Source of the DNA: Umezawaea tangerina
GTDB taxonomy: Bacteria; Actinomycetota; Actinomycetes; Mycobacteriales; Pseudonocardiaceae
Direction: 5' to 3'
Assembly (NCBI RefSeq): GCF_003002815.1
Contig: NZ_PVTF01000002.1
Span: forward strand, 868,001 to 932,000
DNA: 64,000 nt
Shown: piece by piece, positions 33,412 through 44,973 of the stretch
How positions within the stretch are numbered: the stretch's first letter is position 1
How the letters are laid out: every line of letters begins with the position of its first letter
The notes under the pieces: generated by a model
Told to the model about the DNA's origin: nothing
The model's database searches: none
Seen by the model: only the letters and a program-made list of their open reading frames with translations
Program-made: the position numbers and the translations under genes

Positions 33412-36400
33412 TCGCGATTTCCACAGGTATCACACTGCCCCGGCCACTACTATGAATTTGATCTTCGTTCAGCACCGTAATGACATACCCAAGTTCACCC
33501 ACCGGCCCATTATCAGCAACCTTAGGCGCCGGACAATCTTCAAGCAAGTCAGGATACTTCTCCAGAAGTTTCGGGTGCATGACCACTAGTTCGCGAAGTA
33601 CCTGCAACCCAAAACGCGCTTTCGGAACACTCCCCAACCCCCATCCAATTATGAGGTCAATTGCCTCGTAAGGTAAACGCGATCCCCGATCTTTCAGTAC
33701 TCTACCAATAATCTCTACCGCCCTGTTCCAGGTTTGAGATTCTTCGACTTCATCAGGAAGTACGAGGTTTACCATACGTCCAGGGATCGATGAGTCAAGT
33801 GCACCACTAATTAGAAGATCAACATTCTCCTTTGGGCCATCAAATCGAGCCCAAGTAAGAATAGAGTCGTTCACGGCGAAGCCATATCTAAGTCGACGCA
33901 CCAAATCAATGTCACCAGTCAACCGAGCATGACTAACATCCGCTACAACCGCCTCATGGATATCCTCAAGTCCTAACAAGATCAAGTCGACGTGTCGGCC
34001 GAGCGAGCTCACCAGATCCTGCCAGCTCGCACCATCGAGTCCTGCCCTCCACAACTCGACCATCGAACGCCACTGAACTTGGTTGTCGTCGCTGGACCAG
34101 AGTTGATCGAGGGGCATCCCATCAGGCGCGAACACGAGTCGCAACAGAACCAGGTTGGCCGAGTAAGCAGCCAATTCACGCACATGGTCGGTAGGCAATG
34201 GGCGGTAGTCAGCGAACCTGTCCGATCGATTACGCTTCCGGTGTTGTGGTAGCAACTCCCGAAGCATCCGAATGATGGAGTCCTGTTGCGCCTGCGGAAG
34301 CGCTCCTACCAACTCCTGCAAAAAGGTGAGGACTGTTCGCCGGTTGCTCAGAGGCTGGTGCGACATGGCAGCGAACATGAGGTCGTCATGGTTTCGGTCG
34401 CGGCGCCTACCACCGGACGGCAACTGCTGGATGACCACGCCGAGCAGGTGCCTCGCGACGAGATACTCGCCGAACGTGGCGTGCAGGAACTCGTAGCTCT
34501 TCTCACTCAACCGCTGCACGTGTTCGTTGGTCTCAGCCAAGTGGACGAAAAAAAACTGACCAATAGTCCACTTCGAGGCAGTGGCTTCGCGGCTGTCCCC
34601 CTCGGCGAACGCCCTCGCATCCTGCTCGAGCTCAACCTCGGTGATGTCGTGACGCCCCCGGTTGAACATACCCAGTGCCACGATGCCCAGCCGCCACATC
34701 TGGTCCTCGACCGCTTCCTCGAAGTCCTCCTCGCTGCGGTTTCCGAATGGGCGGGTGACCTCACGGCGGGCGAAGGACTCCAGCAGATGCCCGTAAAGAG
34801 CGGCCTTCGACAAGTCGGCGTCCAGGCTCACCGAGTTCGGATCCGCCGAATGGAGGGCCAGCATGAACAACAAGAGCGGCTGCTCGACCAGGTCAGGGTG
34901 GGTCATCGCGGTCTCGACGTCCAGTGGTCGGAAAGTACCCGCTCGAGCACCTGCCCGGTTGACCTCGTTCCAGATGTCGAGCCACGCTGCAACCTCGGTC
35001 TCGTCGAACTCCTCCAACCGCACCACCGGTGAGCGCTCGGGAATGGTGACCCGGTCCGCCACGACCGTGCGCGAGGTGACGATCACGACAACGGGCCGGT
35101 CCATCCCCGCTTCTCGACGCTGGAAGTCGACGACCTCCTGGAGGTAACCCATGCGCCGGTTCGAGGACGCTTGGAGCAGTTCATCAAGGCCGTCGAGCAG
35201 GACTACCCGGACCGTGCTCTTGCTCTGCTCGACCAGCGTCGGCCAAGTCACCCGACCGTGGGTGGTCGCGCTCAGCGCTTGTTCGACCTGGTCGTAGACC
35301 GGGGCATCGACATCCACACGGCGCAAGGGCACTCGGACAACCGTGTACTCGGAGACCGGTAAGCGCGCGGCGAGGACCTTCATCAGCATCGATTTACCCG
35401 CACCAGGATGGCCGAGCAGGAGAAGTGGCCACTCTGCGCCGTCGGCTGATGTGAGGTGCGTGGCGAGAAGCATATCCAGGTCGTCGCGGACCGAACGGTC
35501 ACGCCACCACTTCTCGTCCCACGGTTTCACCTCGGGCATCTCCCCACCTGAAATCCGGTAACGGGGGTTTACGTAGATCTGGCCAACGGTCGGGAACTCG
35601 GCACCATCACGATGGCCAGGCCGGGAATCGGGCACGATCGAGAGGTTGAGCACGGAAGTGTTGGCTTGGTGGATGGTCACGCGACTGTCCGGTAAGACTG
35701 ACTGGACAGCTGGTGGATCCAGGGACAGCAGGCGTTCGATCCGGATCAGGGCAGCGCCGTGATGGTCGAGTGCGGCGGCGAGAGCGTGGCGGGTGTCGCA
35801 CACTTCGGCACGGGTCGCCGCATGTTCTCCGAACGAAGCCCACATCAGGAACTCCGGCACGTCGGACGCCATCCGAAGGTAATGCTCGCGGTACTTGACG
35901 GTGGCGGTCTTCACAACCTCTTCGAAGTCCACACCACCGTGCCACGCTGCAAGCAACTCCAAGTACGAGACCACTCTGTCCGCAAGTTCGACCAGCCATC
36001 CCTGGACAACGACGACGTTCTCCTCGAACCCCCGAGTCGCCGACGGGGCAGGAACGTCGACGGCGTAGAGCTTGTCCACCAGCTTCTCGCCCTGCCCTCG
36101 ATCCCAGCCGGACGCCATCCCGACCTGCTCATCAGTCGTGAGCGCCAGAGCGTCGAAAACAGCATTGCCCAACCGTTCCCGTAGCGACTCGAAGAACGAT
36201 GTCACCACGAGCACTGTGTGCGCGGCCGCGACCAGCTTCCGACGCTCGTAACCCGCGGTCTTGAGGCGACGTTGGGAGACAGCCCGGAGGGTGTCCTGGA
36301 TCAGCGTGAATGCCTGGTTCTTCTGGTCGACAGCGCCCCACACCGCTGCGGCCACTCCGGCCGGACCGAAGAGGGCGACAGCGGGAGCTGCGAGAATGAC

Positions 36401-36499
36401 CCCGCCCAGCGCGCGGTCGACCGCCTTGAGCCACGAAGGGTCGTCACTGCCGAGGATCCGCAACGCGCCGCGGTAAGTCAGAGGGTGGTCCTTGGGCAT
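33329..36499 (-). CDS. Large NACHT-type NTPase, probable defence protein
   Basis: The 1056-residue protein has an N-terminal helical region (about 1-300, starting LTYRGALRILGSDDPSW). It is followed by a NACHT-type STAND ATPase with Walker A GHPGAGKS (Lys369) and Walker B RVVLLDGLDELL (about 430-442), then a long C-terminal helical part. The Walker B acidic cluster DGLDE is the NACHT form. Bacterial NACHT proteins of this size are known anti-phage NLR-like sensors, and no separate effector gene is visible. The gene is clearly AT-richer than its surroundings, uses codons rare here and contains an in-frame TTA (codon 842, 33974-33976), a bldA-type codon. Its 3' end overlaps the mutase small-subunit gene. 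Start at ATG 36499. Confidence 0.88.
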   Translation of the reverse strand: MPKDHPLTYRGALRILGSDDPSWLKAVDRALGGVILAAPAVALFGPAGVAAAVWGAVDQKNQAFTLIQDTLRAVSQRRLKTAGYERRKLVAAAHTVLVVTSFFESLRERLGNAVFDALALTTDEQVGMASGWDRGQGEKLVDKLYAVDVPAPSATRGFEENVVVVQGWLVELADRVVSYLELLAAWHGGVDFEEVVKTATVKYREHYLRMASDVPEFLMWASFGEHAATRAEVCDTRHALAAALDHHGAALIRIERLLSLDPPAVQSVLPDSRVTIHQANTSVLNLSIVPDSRPGHRDGAEFPTVGQIYVNPRYRISGGEMPEVKPWDEKWWRDRSVRDDLDMLLATHLTSADGAEWPLLLLGHPGAGKSMLMKVLAARLPVSEYTVVRVPLRRVDVDAPVYDQVEQALSATTHGRVTWPTLVEQSKSTVRVVLLDGLDELLQASSNRRMGYLQEVVDFQRREAGMDRPVVVIVTSRTVVADRVTIPERSPVVRLEEFDETEVAAWLDIWNEVNRAGARAGTFRPLDVETAMTHPDLVEQPLLLFMLALHSADPNSVSLDADLSKAALYGHLLESFARREVTRPFGNRSEEDFEEAVEDQMWRLGIVALGMFNRGRHDITEVELEQDARAFAEGDSREATASKWTIGQFFFVHLAETNEHVQRLSEKSYEFLHATFGEYLVARHLLGVVIQQLPSGGRRRDRNHDDLMFAAMSHQPLSNRRTVLTFLQELVGALPQAQQDSIIRMLRELLPQHRKRNRSDRFADYRPLPTDHVRELAAYSANLVLLRLVFAPDGMPLDQLWSSDDNQVQWRSMVELWRAGLDGASWQDLVSSLGRHVDLILLGLEDIHEAVVADVSHARLTGDIDLVRRLRYGFAVNDSILTWARFDGPKENVDLLISGALDSSIPGRMVNLVLPDEVEESQTWNRAVEIIGRVLKDRGSRLPYEAIDLIIGWGLGSVPKARFGLQVLRELVVMHPKLLEKYPDLLEDCPAPKVADNGPVGELGYVITVLNEDQIHSSGRGSVIPVEIATRDSPVQPIVLSEALEPPPGPEGAAGR

Positions 36500-36600
36500 G
36501 GGTGCTCCGCGCTTCTTCGCGTTGTCCGTGGATCACCGGAAGATATCATCGGCGCCGTTCCCGCTGGACTGAGCGGGTTTTCCGCAATATTGCGTCAACC
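33385..36600. other. AT-richer acquired island
   Basis: Base composition drops sharply at about 33.38 kb and returns to the local high GC at about 36.6 kb. The segment holds only the NACHT gene and its upstream region. No integrase, transposase, tRNA or direct-repeat target site can be seen at either edge, so the transfer mechanism is not evident. It splits the mutase genes from the kynurenine-type operon. Confidence 0.72.
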
Positions 36601-36623
36601 CACTTCCGGCCGATTGGACCGGC
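36500..36623. promoter_or_regulatory. Intergenic region with 12-bp palindrome
   Basis: This gap is upstream of the NACHT gene and downstream of the UvrA-like gene. It contains the perfect palindrome CGCAATATTGCG (36583-36594) and AT-rich stretches that could hold the NACHT promoter. The palindrome is close to the right edge of the island and might be an operator or a relic of the insertion. Confidence 0.4.
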
Positions 36624-38896
<2,273 letters not shown>

Positions 38897-38897
<1 letters not shown>

Positions 38898-39664
38898 TAT
38901 CGACGCCGTTCGACCAGGGCCAGCACACGGGTCGGGCTGCCGGAGCCGCGCACGATCGGCAGCGGCCCCGCCACCAGCACGGCGCCGGTGGGCGGCAGCA
39001 GGGCCAGGTTGCGCAGCTGGGTGAGGCCGTACTTGCCCGCGCCGTGGAAGAACCAGTGGCACGGGTAGGGCCGGTCGAACTCGCCCGCCTGCCCGGCGTC
39101 GGTGCCCACCGTCTCGACGCCGATGCCGACCAGCGGCGTCCGCTCGGCCAGCCAGCGCGCGCAGTCCGGGTGGACGCCGGGTGTGTGGCCGCCGTTGAGG
39201 AACCGCTCCGGGTCGTCCTTGTAGGCGTCCCACCCGGTCCGGTAGAGCAGCCAGCCGCCGTCGGGCAGCGGACCGTGCTCGGCCTGCCACGCCTCCACGT
39301 CCTCGCGGCGCAGCAGGAAGTCCGGCTCGGCCGCGACCCGCGCGGAGAGGTCCAGGACGACGGCCGGGCCGACCAGCCGGGCGGGCGGCACCTCCGAGAC
39401 GTCCTCCGACCCCTTGCCGGAGAGCCAGTGCACCGGCGCGTCGAAGTGCGTCCCGGTGTGCTCGGACAGCCGGATGTTGTTCCAGTACACCGTCGGACCG
39501 GCGGCGTCGTAGTCGCTGATCACTTCGCGGGAGAACGGCCACGGCTGGCCGCGCTCCGGCGGCAGGGCGATGATCGGCGTCCGCTCCGACAGCGGGGCCG
39601 TGAGGTCGACGACCTCCACCTCTCCGCCGCGCAGGGCGTCCACGAGCTCGGTGAGCACGCTCAT
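38897..39664 (-). CDS. Cyclase-family metal hydrolase, kynurenine formamidase-like
   Basis: The 255-residue protein has the family metal-binding motif HTGTHFDAP (HxGTHxDxP) near residue 70 and the further GIGVETVGTDAG block. KynB-type N-formylkynurenine formamidases and isatin hydrolases belong here. In an operon with tryptophan dioxygenase and kynureninase, hydrolysis of N-formylkynurenine to kynurenine is the simplest assignment. It begins 2 bases after the Rieske gene. A different amide or lactone substrate cannot be excluded. Confidence 0.85.
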
Positions 39665-39666
39665 CG

Positions 39667-40068
39667 CTACACCGCCTGGATGTCGTCGCCGTCGACCTTG
39701 AGCCTGAACTCCGGCAGCGGCTGCTTCGCGGGTCCGGCGGTCACCGAACCATCGGTCATGGAGAACGTGCTGTGGTGGCAGTCGCAGGTGATCTGGCCGT
39801 TGCCGACGCTGGTCACCGCGCAGCCGCGGTGCGTGCAGACCGAGGAGAACGCCTTGAACACGCCCTCCTGGGGCTGGCACACGACCACGCCGGACTCGGC
39901 GAGGATCTGGCCGCCGCCGACCGGGATGGCCGACTTCGAGCCGAGCGGTGTGCCCGACGGCGGCGGTTCGGCGGTGCGGGCGACCTCGCCGCACGCGGCG
40001 ACCGTCGTCCCCGCGACGACGGCGCCGGCTCCCACGATCACCGCGCGCCTGCTGTAGGTGTTGCCCAT
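39667..40068 (-). CDS. Tat-exported Rieske [2Fe-2S] lipoprotein
   Basis: The 133-residue protein begins with a twin-arginine signal (SRRAVIVGAG) that ends in a lipobox-like VAAC, so it should be exported and lipid-anchored. The Rieske ligands are present as CTHRGC and CDCHHSTF. It is only a small ferredoxin-like domain without an oxygenase part. An extracytoplasmic Rieske protein inside a tryptophan-degradation-like operon is unusual. It may pass electrons in an extracellular oxidation step, or be a quinol-linked redox partner. Confidence 0.88.
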   Translation of the reverse strand: MGNTYSRRAVIVGAGAVVAGTTVAACGEVARTAEPPPSGTPLGSKSAIPVGGGQILAESGVVVCQPQEGVFKAFSSVCTHRGCAVTSVGNGQITCDCHHSTFSMTDGSVTAGPAKQPLPEFRLKVDGDDIQAV

Positions 40069-40081
40069 GTCCGGTGTCCCT

Positions 40082-41689
40082 TCACTGTCCCGAGCGCTCG
40101 TTGACCAGCCCCGACCCGACGATGCCCGCCGACGCTCGAAGAGCGCTCGGGAACGACTCGCCCAGCCCGTCCCGCGCGGCGAGGTGGCCGTCGGGGCGGA
40201 CCAGCCACCACCCCGTGCCGTAGACCTCCAGCGCGTCGTCCACGGCGGTGGCGACGGTGATCTCCGGGCTCAGCCCGTCGGCCGACGCGCCCGGCGGCAG
40301 GACCGCCACTAGCCGCGCGGGGACGTCCCACGGCCTGGCCCACGCGGCCTCCGCGACGTCCGCGGCCTCACTGGCGTCGGAGGCGAAGACCAGGCCGACG
40401 AACCCGGCGCCGAGCAGCGTGCGCAACCGGGTCTGCCGGCCGTCGACGACGACCGGCCCGTCCGGGGCGAACGCGCCCAGCAGCGGGTGGCCGGTCCGCA
40501 CCAGCGGCGAGTCGGTGTAGGTGTACGGCTCCGCCATCCGGCCGCTGTTCACGTGCTTGCGGGCCGGCCCCAGCGTCCGCGACAGCCGCAGCAGCACCGC
40601 CCGCGTCCACCGGCGGAGCCTGTTGGGCGGCACCATGAACCGGATCGTGGCCTCGGTGACCCGCAGGTTCTCCAGCGCGGCGGCGTACCGCTCGCGGTGG
40701 TAGGTCTCCAGCAGCTCCTCGCCGACCACCCCGGAGCGGACCAGCGCGATCTTCCACGCGAGGTTGTCGGCGTCCTGGATGCCGCTGTTCATGCCGCGCG
40801 AACCGTAGGGCGGCAGCGCGTGCGCGGCGTCGCCCGCGAACAGCACCCGCCCCACCCGCAGCCGGTCGACGACCCGCTGGTGGAACCGGTAGGTGCTGAC
40901 CCAGTCGACCTCGTACGGGACGTCGCCGATCACCGCGCGGACCCGCTGGTCGAACCGGCCGTCGGCGCGCTCGGCCTCGATGTCGGCGTCGGGCGGCAGC
41001 TGCCAGTCGATCCGCCAGATGTCGTCGGGCTGCGGGTGCATCACGAGCTGCCGGCCGGGGTTGAACACCGGGTCGTAGTGGAAGTGCCGCTCCTTGGCCA
41101 GCGGCAGCTCGGCCTTGATGTCGGTGATCAGGAACCGGTCCTGGTGGGTGTACCCGGTCCACTCCACGCCGACCAGGTCGCGCAGTCCACTCCGGACACC
41201 GTCGCAGGCGACCAGGTGCGTGAAGACCAGGTCCTCCTCCCCCAGTTCGGTGACGACCCTGGCGGTGACCGAGTCCGCGTCCTGCGCCAGGCCGGTGACC
41301 CGGTGCCCCCAGCGCAGGTCGCAAAGCGGCTCGGCCTCGACCGCCTCGGCGAGCACCTGCTCGATGCGGTGCTGGGAGATGTTGACGAACGGCCCGAACC
41401 CCTGGCCGCGCGGGTACTCCGCGGCCCGGATCTCCTGGTTGCGCACGTAGGTCCGGGCGACCGTCCACGTCACGCCCTCCTCGGCGATGGTCCGCGCGCA
41501 CCCGACCTTGTCCAGCACCTCCAGGACGTCGCCCTGGATCAGGCACGCCTTCGAGCCCTGCTTCACCAGGTGGGGGTCGGACTCCAGCAGCACGCTCGGC
41601 ACGCCGAGCCCGGCCAGCCGCAGCGCGGTGATCAGACCCACGGGTCCGGCGCCGACGATCCCCACCGGCGCGTCCAATCGGGTGGTCAC
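40082..41689 (-). CDS. FAD-dependent aromatic hydroxylase (MhpA/PCP-monooxygenase-like)
   Basis: The 535-residue class A flavoprotein starts at GTG 41689, overlapping the PrnB-like stop. FAD motifs are GIVGAGPVGLITALRL, ACDGVRSGLR (DG) and VLFAGDAAHALPPYGSRGMNSG (GD). A thioredoxin-like C-terminal domain (about 400-535) is present as in phenol and 3-(3-hydroxyphenyl)propionate hydroxylases. In this operon it probably hydroxylates kynurenine, anthranilate or a derived aromatic. It is not closely like classic kynurenine 3-monooxygenase, which lacks the thioredoxin-like tail and has C-terminal hydrophobic helices. Confidence 0.86.
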   Translation of the reverse strand: MTTRLDAPVGIVGAGPVGLITALRLAGLGVPSVLLESDPHLVKQGSKACLIQGDVLEVLDKVGCARTIAEEGVTWTVARTYVRNQEIRAAEYPRGQGFGPFVNISQHRIEQVLAEAVEAEPLCDLRWGHRVTGLAQDADSVTARVVTELGEEDLVFTHLVACDGVRSGLRDLVGVEWTGYTHQDRFLITDIKAELPLAKERHFHYDPVFNPGRQLVMHPQPDDIWRIDWQLPPDADIEAERADGRFDQRVRAVIGDVPYEVDWVSTYRFHQRVVDRLRVGRVLFAGDAAHALPPYGSRGMNSGIQDADNLAWKIALVRSGVVGEELLETYHRERYAAALENLRVTEATIRFMVPPNRLRRWTRAVLLRLSRTLGPARKHVNSGRMAEPYTYTDSPLVRTGHPLLGAFAPDGPVVVDGRQTRLRTLLGAGFVGLVFASDASEAADVAEAAWARPWDVPARLVAVLPPGASADGLSPEITVATAVDDALEVYGTGWWLVRPDGHLAARDGLGESFPSALRASAGIVGSGLVNERSGQ

Positions 41690-42939
41690 GGTGCCCCCGT
41701 CGTCTCGTTGTCGACCTTCACGTCGGCCTCGACCGCGTGGAAGACCGGGATGTCCCGAACAGCGCGCAGGTAGGGGGTGCCCTCGGTGTACCCGGTGCCG
41801 GGCACCTCGCCGAGCATCCGCACGGCCAGCCGGTAGTGCGTCCGCCGCCAGCGCAGCATCGCGCGGGCGAACGAGCCCATGGCGTCGGCCAGCGGTTTGC
41901 GGGCGTCCTCGGCCACCACGTCGGACTCGCACATCGTCCGGTAGGCCTCGTCGAGCGTCGGCTGGTCGCCCAGCACCCGCGCCCGCACGTCGGGCACCGA
42001 GCGGTAGGCGGCCGACTCGACCCGGTCGGCGTCGGGGTGCCTGCACAGCGACTCGACGAGCTTGTAGTTGCGCGACTGGATGGCGCTCGCGCCCTCGGTG
42101 AAGTCGCGGAACGTCCGGAACGACTCGACCTGCATCGTCGCCAGCATCGAGAACAGCGGTGAGGACTCGCGCAGCGCGGTCTCCGAGCTCGCCATGAAGT
42201 GCACGGCCCGTTCGATCTCGCCGTCGCCGAGTGCGGCGACGGCGCCGCGGATCTGGGTGGCCAGCAGGGCGAACGTGGTCTCGAACGTCTGGAGCACCCG
42301 CAGGAACAGGTACTCGTCGTGCATCGTGTAGACGGGCAGGATGCTCAGCTCCACGGCCCGGCGCTCGGCGTAGGACATGTCGCCGTGCACGGCGGCGCAC
42401 GCCTGGCGGGCGAGGTCGACGGGCTCGGTGGCGGTGAGCCCGGCGTCCAGCGACATCCGCGCGAGCGCGGGCAGCATCACCCGCAGCCCGTGCCGGAAGC
42501 GCTTGCCCACCATGACCTCCGCGGGGCGCGCCTGCGGCAGCAGCGTGGTCCGCCCGTCCACGGCGGACAGCTCGAACGCCAGCGCGTCGGCGACGAGCTG
42601 CGCGGTGAGGCGGTCGCACCGGGTCCGCGCGAACGGCGCCTGCTCGACCGGGTCGTCCACGCCGGGCAGCTGCAGCAGCGGCAGCGCCAGATAGGTCGGG
42701 TAGTCGTAGCGCTTGTCCGGCTTGTCCAGGGCGGTGCTCAGGAACGACGCCAGCGTCTGCACGTGGGGCCACGGGCCGCCCAGCTCGGGCAGCAGCTCGC
42801 GCACGACGGCGAGCACTTCCAGCAGCTCCGGTGCGACGAAGTGCTTGCCGACGCTGTGGTACTCGCGGACCACGGCGCCGTAGGGGAACCTCTTGACGTC
42901 CGGGGCGCGCAGCCAGGAGCTCAGTTCGGCGGTGGACAT
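41686..42939 (-). CDS. PrnB-like heme protein of the TDO/IDO superfamily
   Basis: The 417-residue protein shows TDO-superfamily features: ESFRTFRDFTEGASAIQSRNYK corresponds to the FQSxQFR helix, and WRRTHYRLAVRMLGEVPGTGYTEGTPYLR holds a WRxxH heme-ligand motif (His368) and the GTGG-type substrate loop. Overall length and layout fit PrnB, which rearranges a tryptophan to a phenylpyrrole in pyrrolnitrin synthesis. It sits beside a true TDO gene, so it probably acts on another indole or a kynurenine-derived substrate. It starts at ATG 42939, 4 bases after the kynureninase stop. Confidence 0.78.
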   Translation of the reverse strand: MSTAELSSWLRAPDVKRFPYGAVVREYHSVGKHFVAPELLEVLAVVRELLPELGGPWPHVQTLASFLSTALDKPDKRYDYPTYLALPLLQLPGVDDPVEQAPFARTRCDRLTAQLVADALAFELSAVDGRTTLLPQARPAEVMVGKRFRHGLRVMLPALARMSLDAGLTATEPVDLARQACAAVHGDMSYAERRAVELSILPVYTMHDEYLFLRVLQTFETTFALLATQIRGAVAALGDGEIERAVHFMASSETALRESSPLFSMLATMQVESFRTFRDFTEGASAIQSRNYKLVESLCRHPDADRVESAAYRSVPDVRARVLGDQPTLDEAYRTMCESDVVAEDARKPLADAMGSFARAMLRWRRTHYRLAVRMLGEVPGTGYTEGTPYLRAVRDIPVFHAVEADVKVDNETTGAP

Positions 42940-42943
42940 GGCG

Positions 42944-44092
42944 CTACCGCCCGACTCTGGCCGACGAGCGCAGGTCGGCCAGCGCCGAGCAGAGCGCCGC
43001 CACGTCATCGGTGTTGTTGTAGTAGTGGAACGACAGCCGCACGGCGTCACCGCGCGGGCTCACCGAGACGTCGCGCTCGGCCAGCAGGCGGGCGAGCCCG
43101 CCGGGGTCCGGGTCGACCAGGCCGATGTGCGCGCCGCGCCGCTCGGACGGCAGCGCGCGCACCTCTTCTCCCTGGCCGCTGAGCAGGTCCGCGGCCAGCT
43201 CCGTCAGTTGCAGCACGTGCATACGCACCTCCGCGAGGTCGAGCGCTCCGATCAAGCCAAGGGCGGCGTTCGCCGCGTAGCACGCGGGGACCGCCGGGGT
43301 GCCGGTCTCGAACCTGGTCGCGGCCCTGGGAAAGTCGAGGACGGCCGGGTCGAACGCGAACGGGTCCACCCGGCCGAACCAGCCGGTGAGCCGGGGGTCG
43401 CGGTCGGTGAGGTCGGGCGACCGCACGTAGAGGAAGGCGAGCCCCGGCAGGCCGGGCAGGTACTTCATGGCGCCCGCGACCAGGAAGTCGCAGTCCAGCA
43501 GGCCCACGTCCACCGGGTGCACGCCGATCGCCTGGTAGGCGTCCACGAACACCGCGGCCCCGGCCGCGCGGGCGGCGCGCACCACGTCGTCGACCGGCAT
43601 CCGGTGGCCGCGCGCGTAGGTGACCAGCGGCACCGACACGAGCCGGGTGCGCCGGTCGACCAGCCGTTCGTAGTCCTGCGGCGCGGTGGCGTGCACGACG
43701 TCCGCGCCGCGCGGGCGCTGCCCGAGCCACACGTGCGAGACCGACGGGAACTCCTCGACGGTGCTGACGACCTTCCACCGCCGCGTGTAGTCCAGAGTGG
43801 ACGCGACCTGGTAGGCGCCGGTGGAGGCGTTGGGCACCAGCGCGACCTGGTCGACGTGGGCACCGATGAGGTCCGCGAAACCCTTGCGCGCCCGCCGGAA
43901 CTCGCCCTCGAACGCCTCCCACGCGCCGCCGCCCGCGGTCATGTCGTCGACCATCCGCAGCAGCGCGTGGTCCAGGTCGTCCGACCGGGCGCCGAGGCTG
44001 CAGCTGGACAGGTGGGTCTTGCGCCCCAGCACCGGGAACCGGGCCCGGAAGGCGGCCGCCGTGAGCGCGCCGCCGCGCGTGGTGACGGTCAT
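42944..44092 (-). CDS. Kynureninase-like PLP enzyme (class V aminotransferase fold)
   Basis: The 382-residue protein has the fold I core with FVDAYQAIG (PLP aspartate), VAGAMKYLPGLPG with the Schiff-base Lys210, and a substrate-side block FETGTPAVPACYAANAAL. It starts at ATG 44092, overlapping the TDO stop (ATGA). With TDO and a formamidase-like cyclase in the operon, cleavage of kynurenine (or 3-hydroxykynurenine) to anthranilate and alanine is the likely reaction. Cysteine desulfurase-like activity is the structural alternative but fits the context poorly. Confidence 0.84.
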   Translation of the reverse strand: MTVTTRGGALTAAAFRARFPVLGRKTHLSSCSLGARSDDLDHALLRMVDDMTAGGGAWEAFEGEFRRARKGFADLIGAHVDQVALVPNASTGAYQVASTLDYTRRWKVVSTVEEFPSVSHVWLGQRPRGADVVHATAPQDYERLVDRRTRLVSVPLVTYARGHRMPVDDVVRAARAAGAAVFVDAYQAIGVHPVDVGLLDCDFLVAGAMKYLPGLPGLAFLYVRSPDLTDRDPRLTGWFGRVDPFAFDPAVLDFPRAATRFETGTPAVPACYAANAALGLIGALDLAEVRMHVLQLTELAADLLSGQGEEVRALPSERRGAHIGLVDPDPGGLARLLAERDVSVSPRGDAVRLSFHYYNNTDDVAALCSALADLRSSARVGR

Positions 44093-44805
44093 GTCCGCCC
44101 CGCAGGCGGTTCGGCCATCGGGCCGGTCCGGGTGAGCTCGGTGCGGACGTCCCACAGCTCGGGGAAGAACTTGTACGAGATGAGCTTCGCCAGCACGTCC
44201 ACCGGCGTGCCCTGGGTGCCCACGACCTGGTGGCCGATCACCCTGGTGGCCATCTTGTAGTGCTGCACCCGCCACAGCGAGATGCGCTCGTCCCAGTCGA
44301 TCATCGCCTCGGCCAGCCGCTGCTCCGCGCTGTCGACCTTGCTGCGGTACAGCTCGGCGAGGTCGATCCCGCGCCGCTGGACCAGGTCGTGGAAGACGCG
44401 TCCGATGTGGCGGCTGTGCCGCTGCACCGACCGCCACCCCGGCGAGTCCGCCCCGGAACCGTGGCCCAGTACCGTCCTGATGGTCTGGAAGTCCCAAGGG
44501 GACAGGTGCCGCATCATCTCCAGCTGGTCGGTGACCAGCACGACGCCGAGCGAGGCCCGGCCCAGCAGGCGGATGGCGGTCTCCAGGTTGTCCACACCGA
44601 CGCAGTGGGCCGCCTCGGCCACCTCGGAGCAGGCCAGCTTCAACCACAGCTCGGTGGACTGGTGCACGACCTGGAACAGCAGCTCGTCGCGGTGCACGAC
44701 CTCGTCGGCCTTGCGCTGCAAGGACAGCAAGGCGTCGGTGCGCATGTACCTCGCGTAGTCGTCGCCGCCTTCGCCGACCAATACCTGCTGGGAGTAGTCC
44801 TTCAT
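44089..44805 (-). CDS. Tryptophan 2,3-dioxygenase
   Basis: The 238-residue heme dioxygenase has VVHQSTELWLK with the distal histidine near residue 48, LSPWDFQTIRTVLGHGSG, and LWRVQHYKMATRVIG with the proximal heme histidine, followed by the GTQGTP loop. It opens the cleavage of tryptophan to N-formylkynurenine. It is somewhat shorter than typical TDO (about 280), missing part of the N- and C-terminal arms. As the first gene of a seven-gene leftward operon preceded by a SARP-like array, it looks pathway-specific rather than catabolic. Confidence 0.92.
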   Translation of the reverse strand: MKDYSQQVLVGEGGDDYARYMRTDALLSLQRKADEVVHRDELLFQVVHQSTELWLKLACSEVAEAAHCVGVDNLETAIRLLGRASLGVVLVTDQLEMMRHLSPWDFQTIRTVLGHGSGADSPGWRSVQRHSRHIGRVFHDLVQRRGIDLAELYRSKVDSAEQRLAEAMIDWDERISLWRVQHYKMATRVIGHQVVGTQGTPVDVLAKLISYKFFPELWDVRTELTRTGPMAEPPAGRT

Positions 44806-44870
44806 GTGGCGAACCCCTACTGTCGCGCCGCCTGGTGGACGATCACGTCAGCGACGCTACGGAGCGGTCC

Positions 44871-44898
44871 TATCATCCGGGTCTTCGCCCGGCTCTCA
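44871..44898 (-). promoter_or_regulatory. SARP-like array and -10 box for the TDO operon
   Basis: On the minus strand TGAGAGC (from 44898) and CGAAGACC (from 44887) are 11 bases apart, followed by ATGATA (44876-44871) as a -10 candidate. The TDO ATG is at 44805. The gap 44806-44973 also serves the divergent phosphodiesterase gene, for which no array is seen. Confidence 0.55.
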
Positions 44899-44973
44899 TC
44901 CGATTGCCCGCTCCTGGTGCGCGCCACAGGATGGCGGCATCCCCGCCATCCGAGCGCACGCCAGGAGAAGCCC

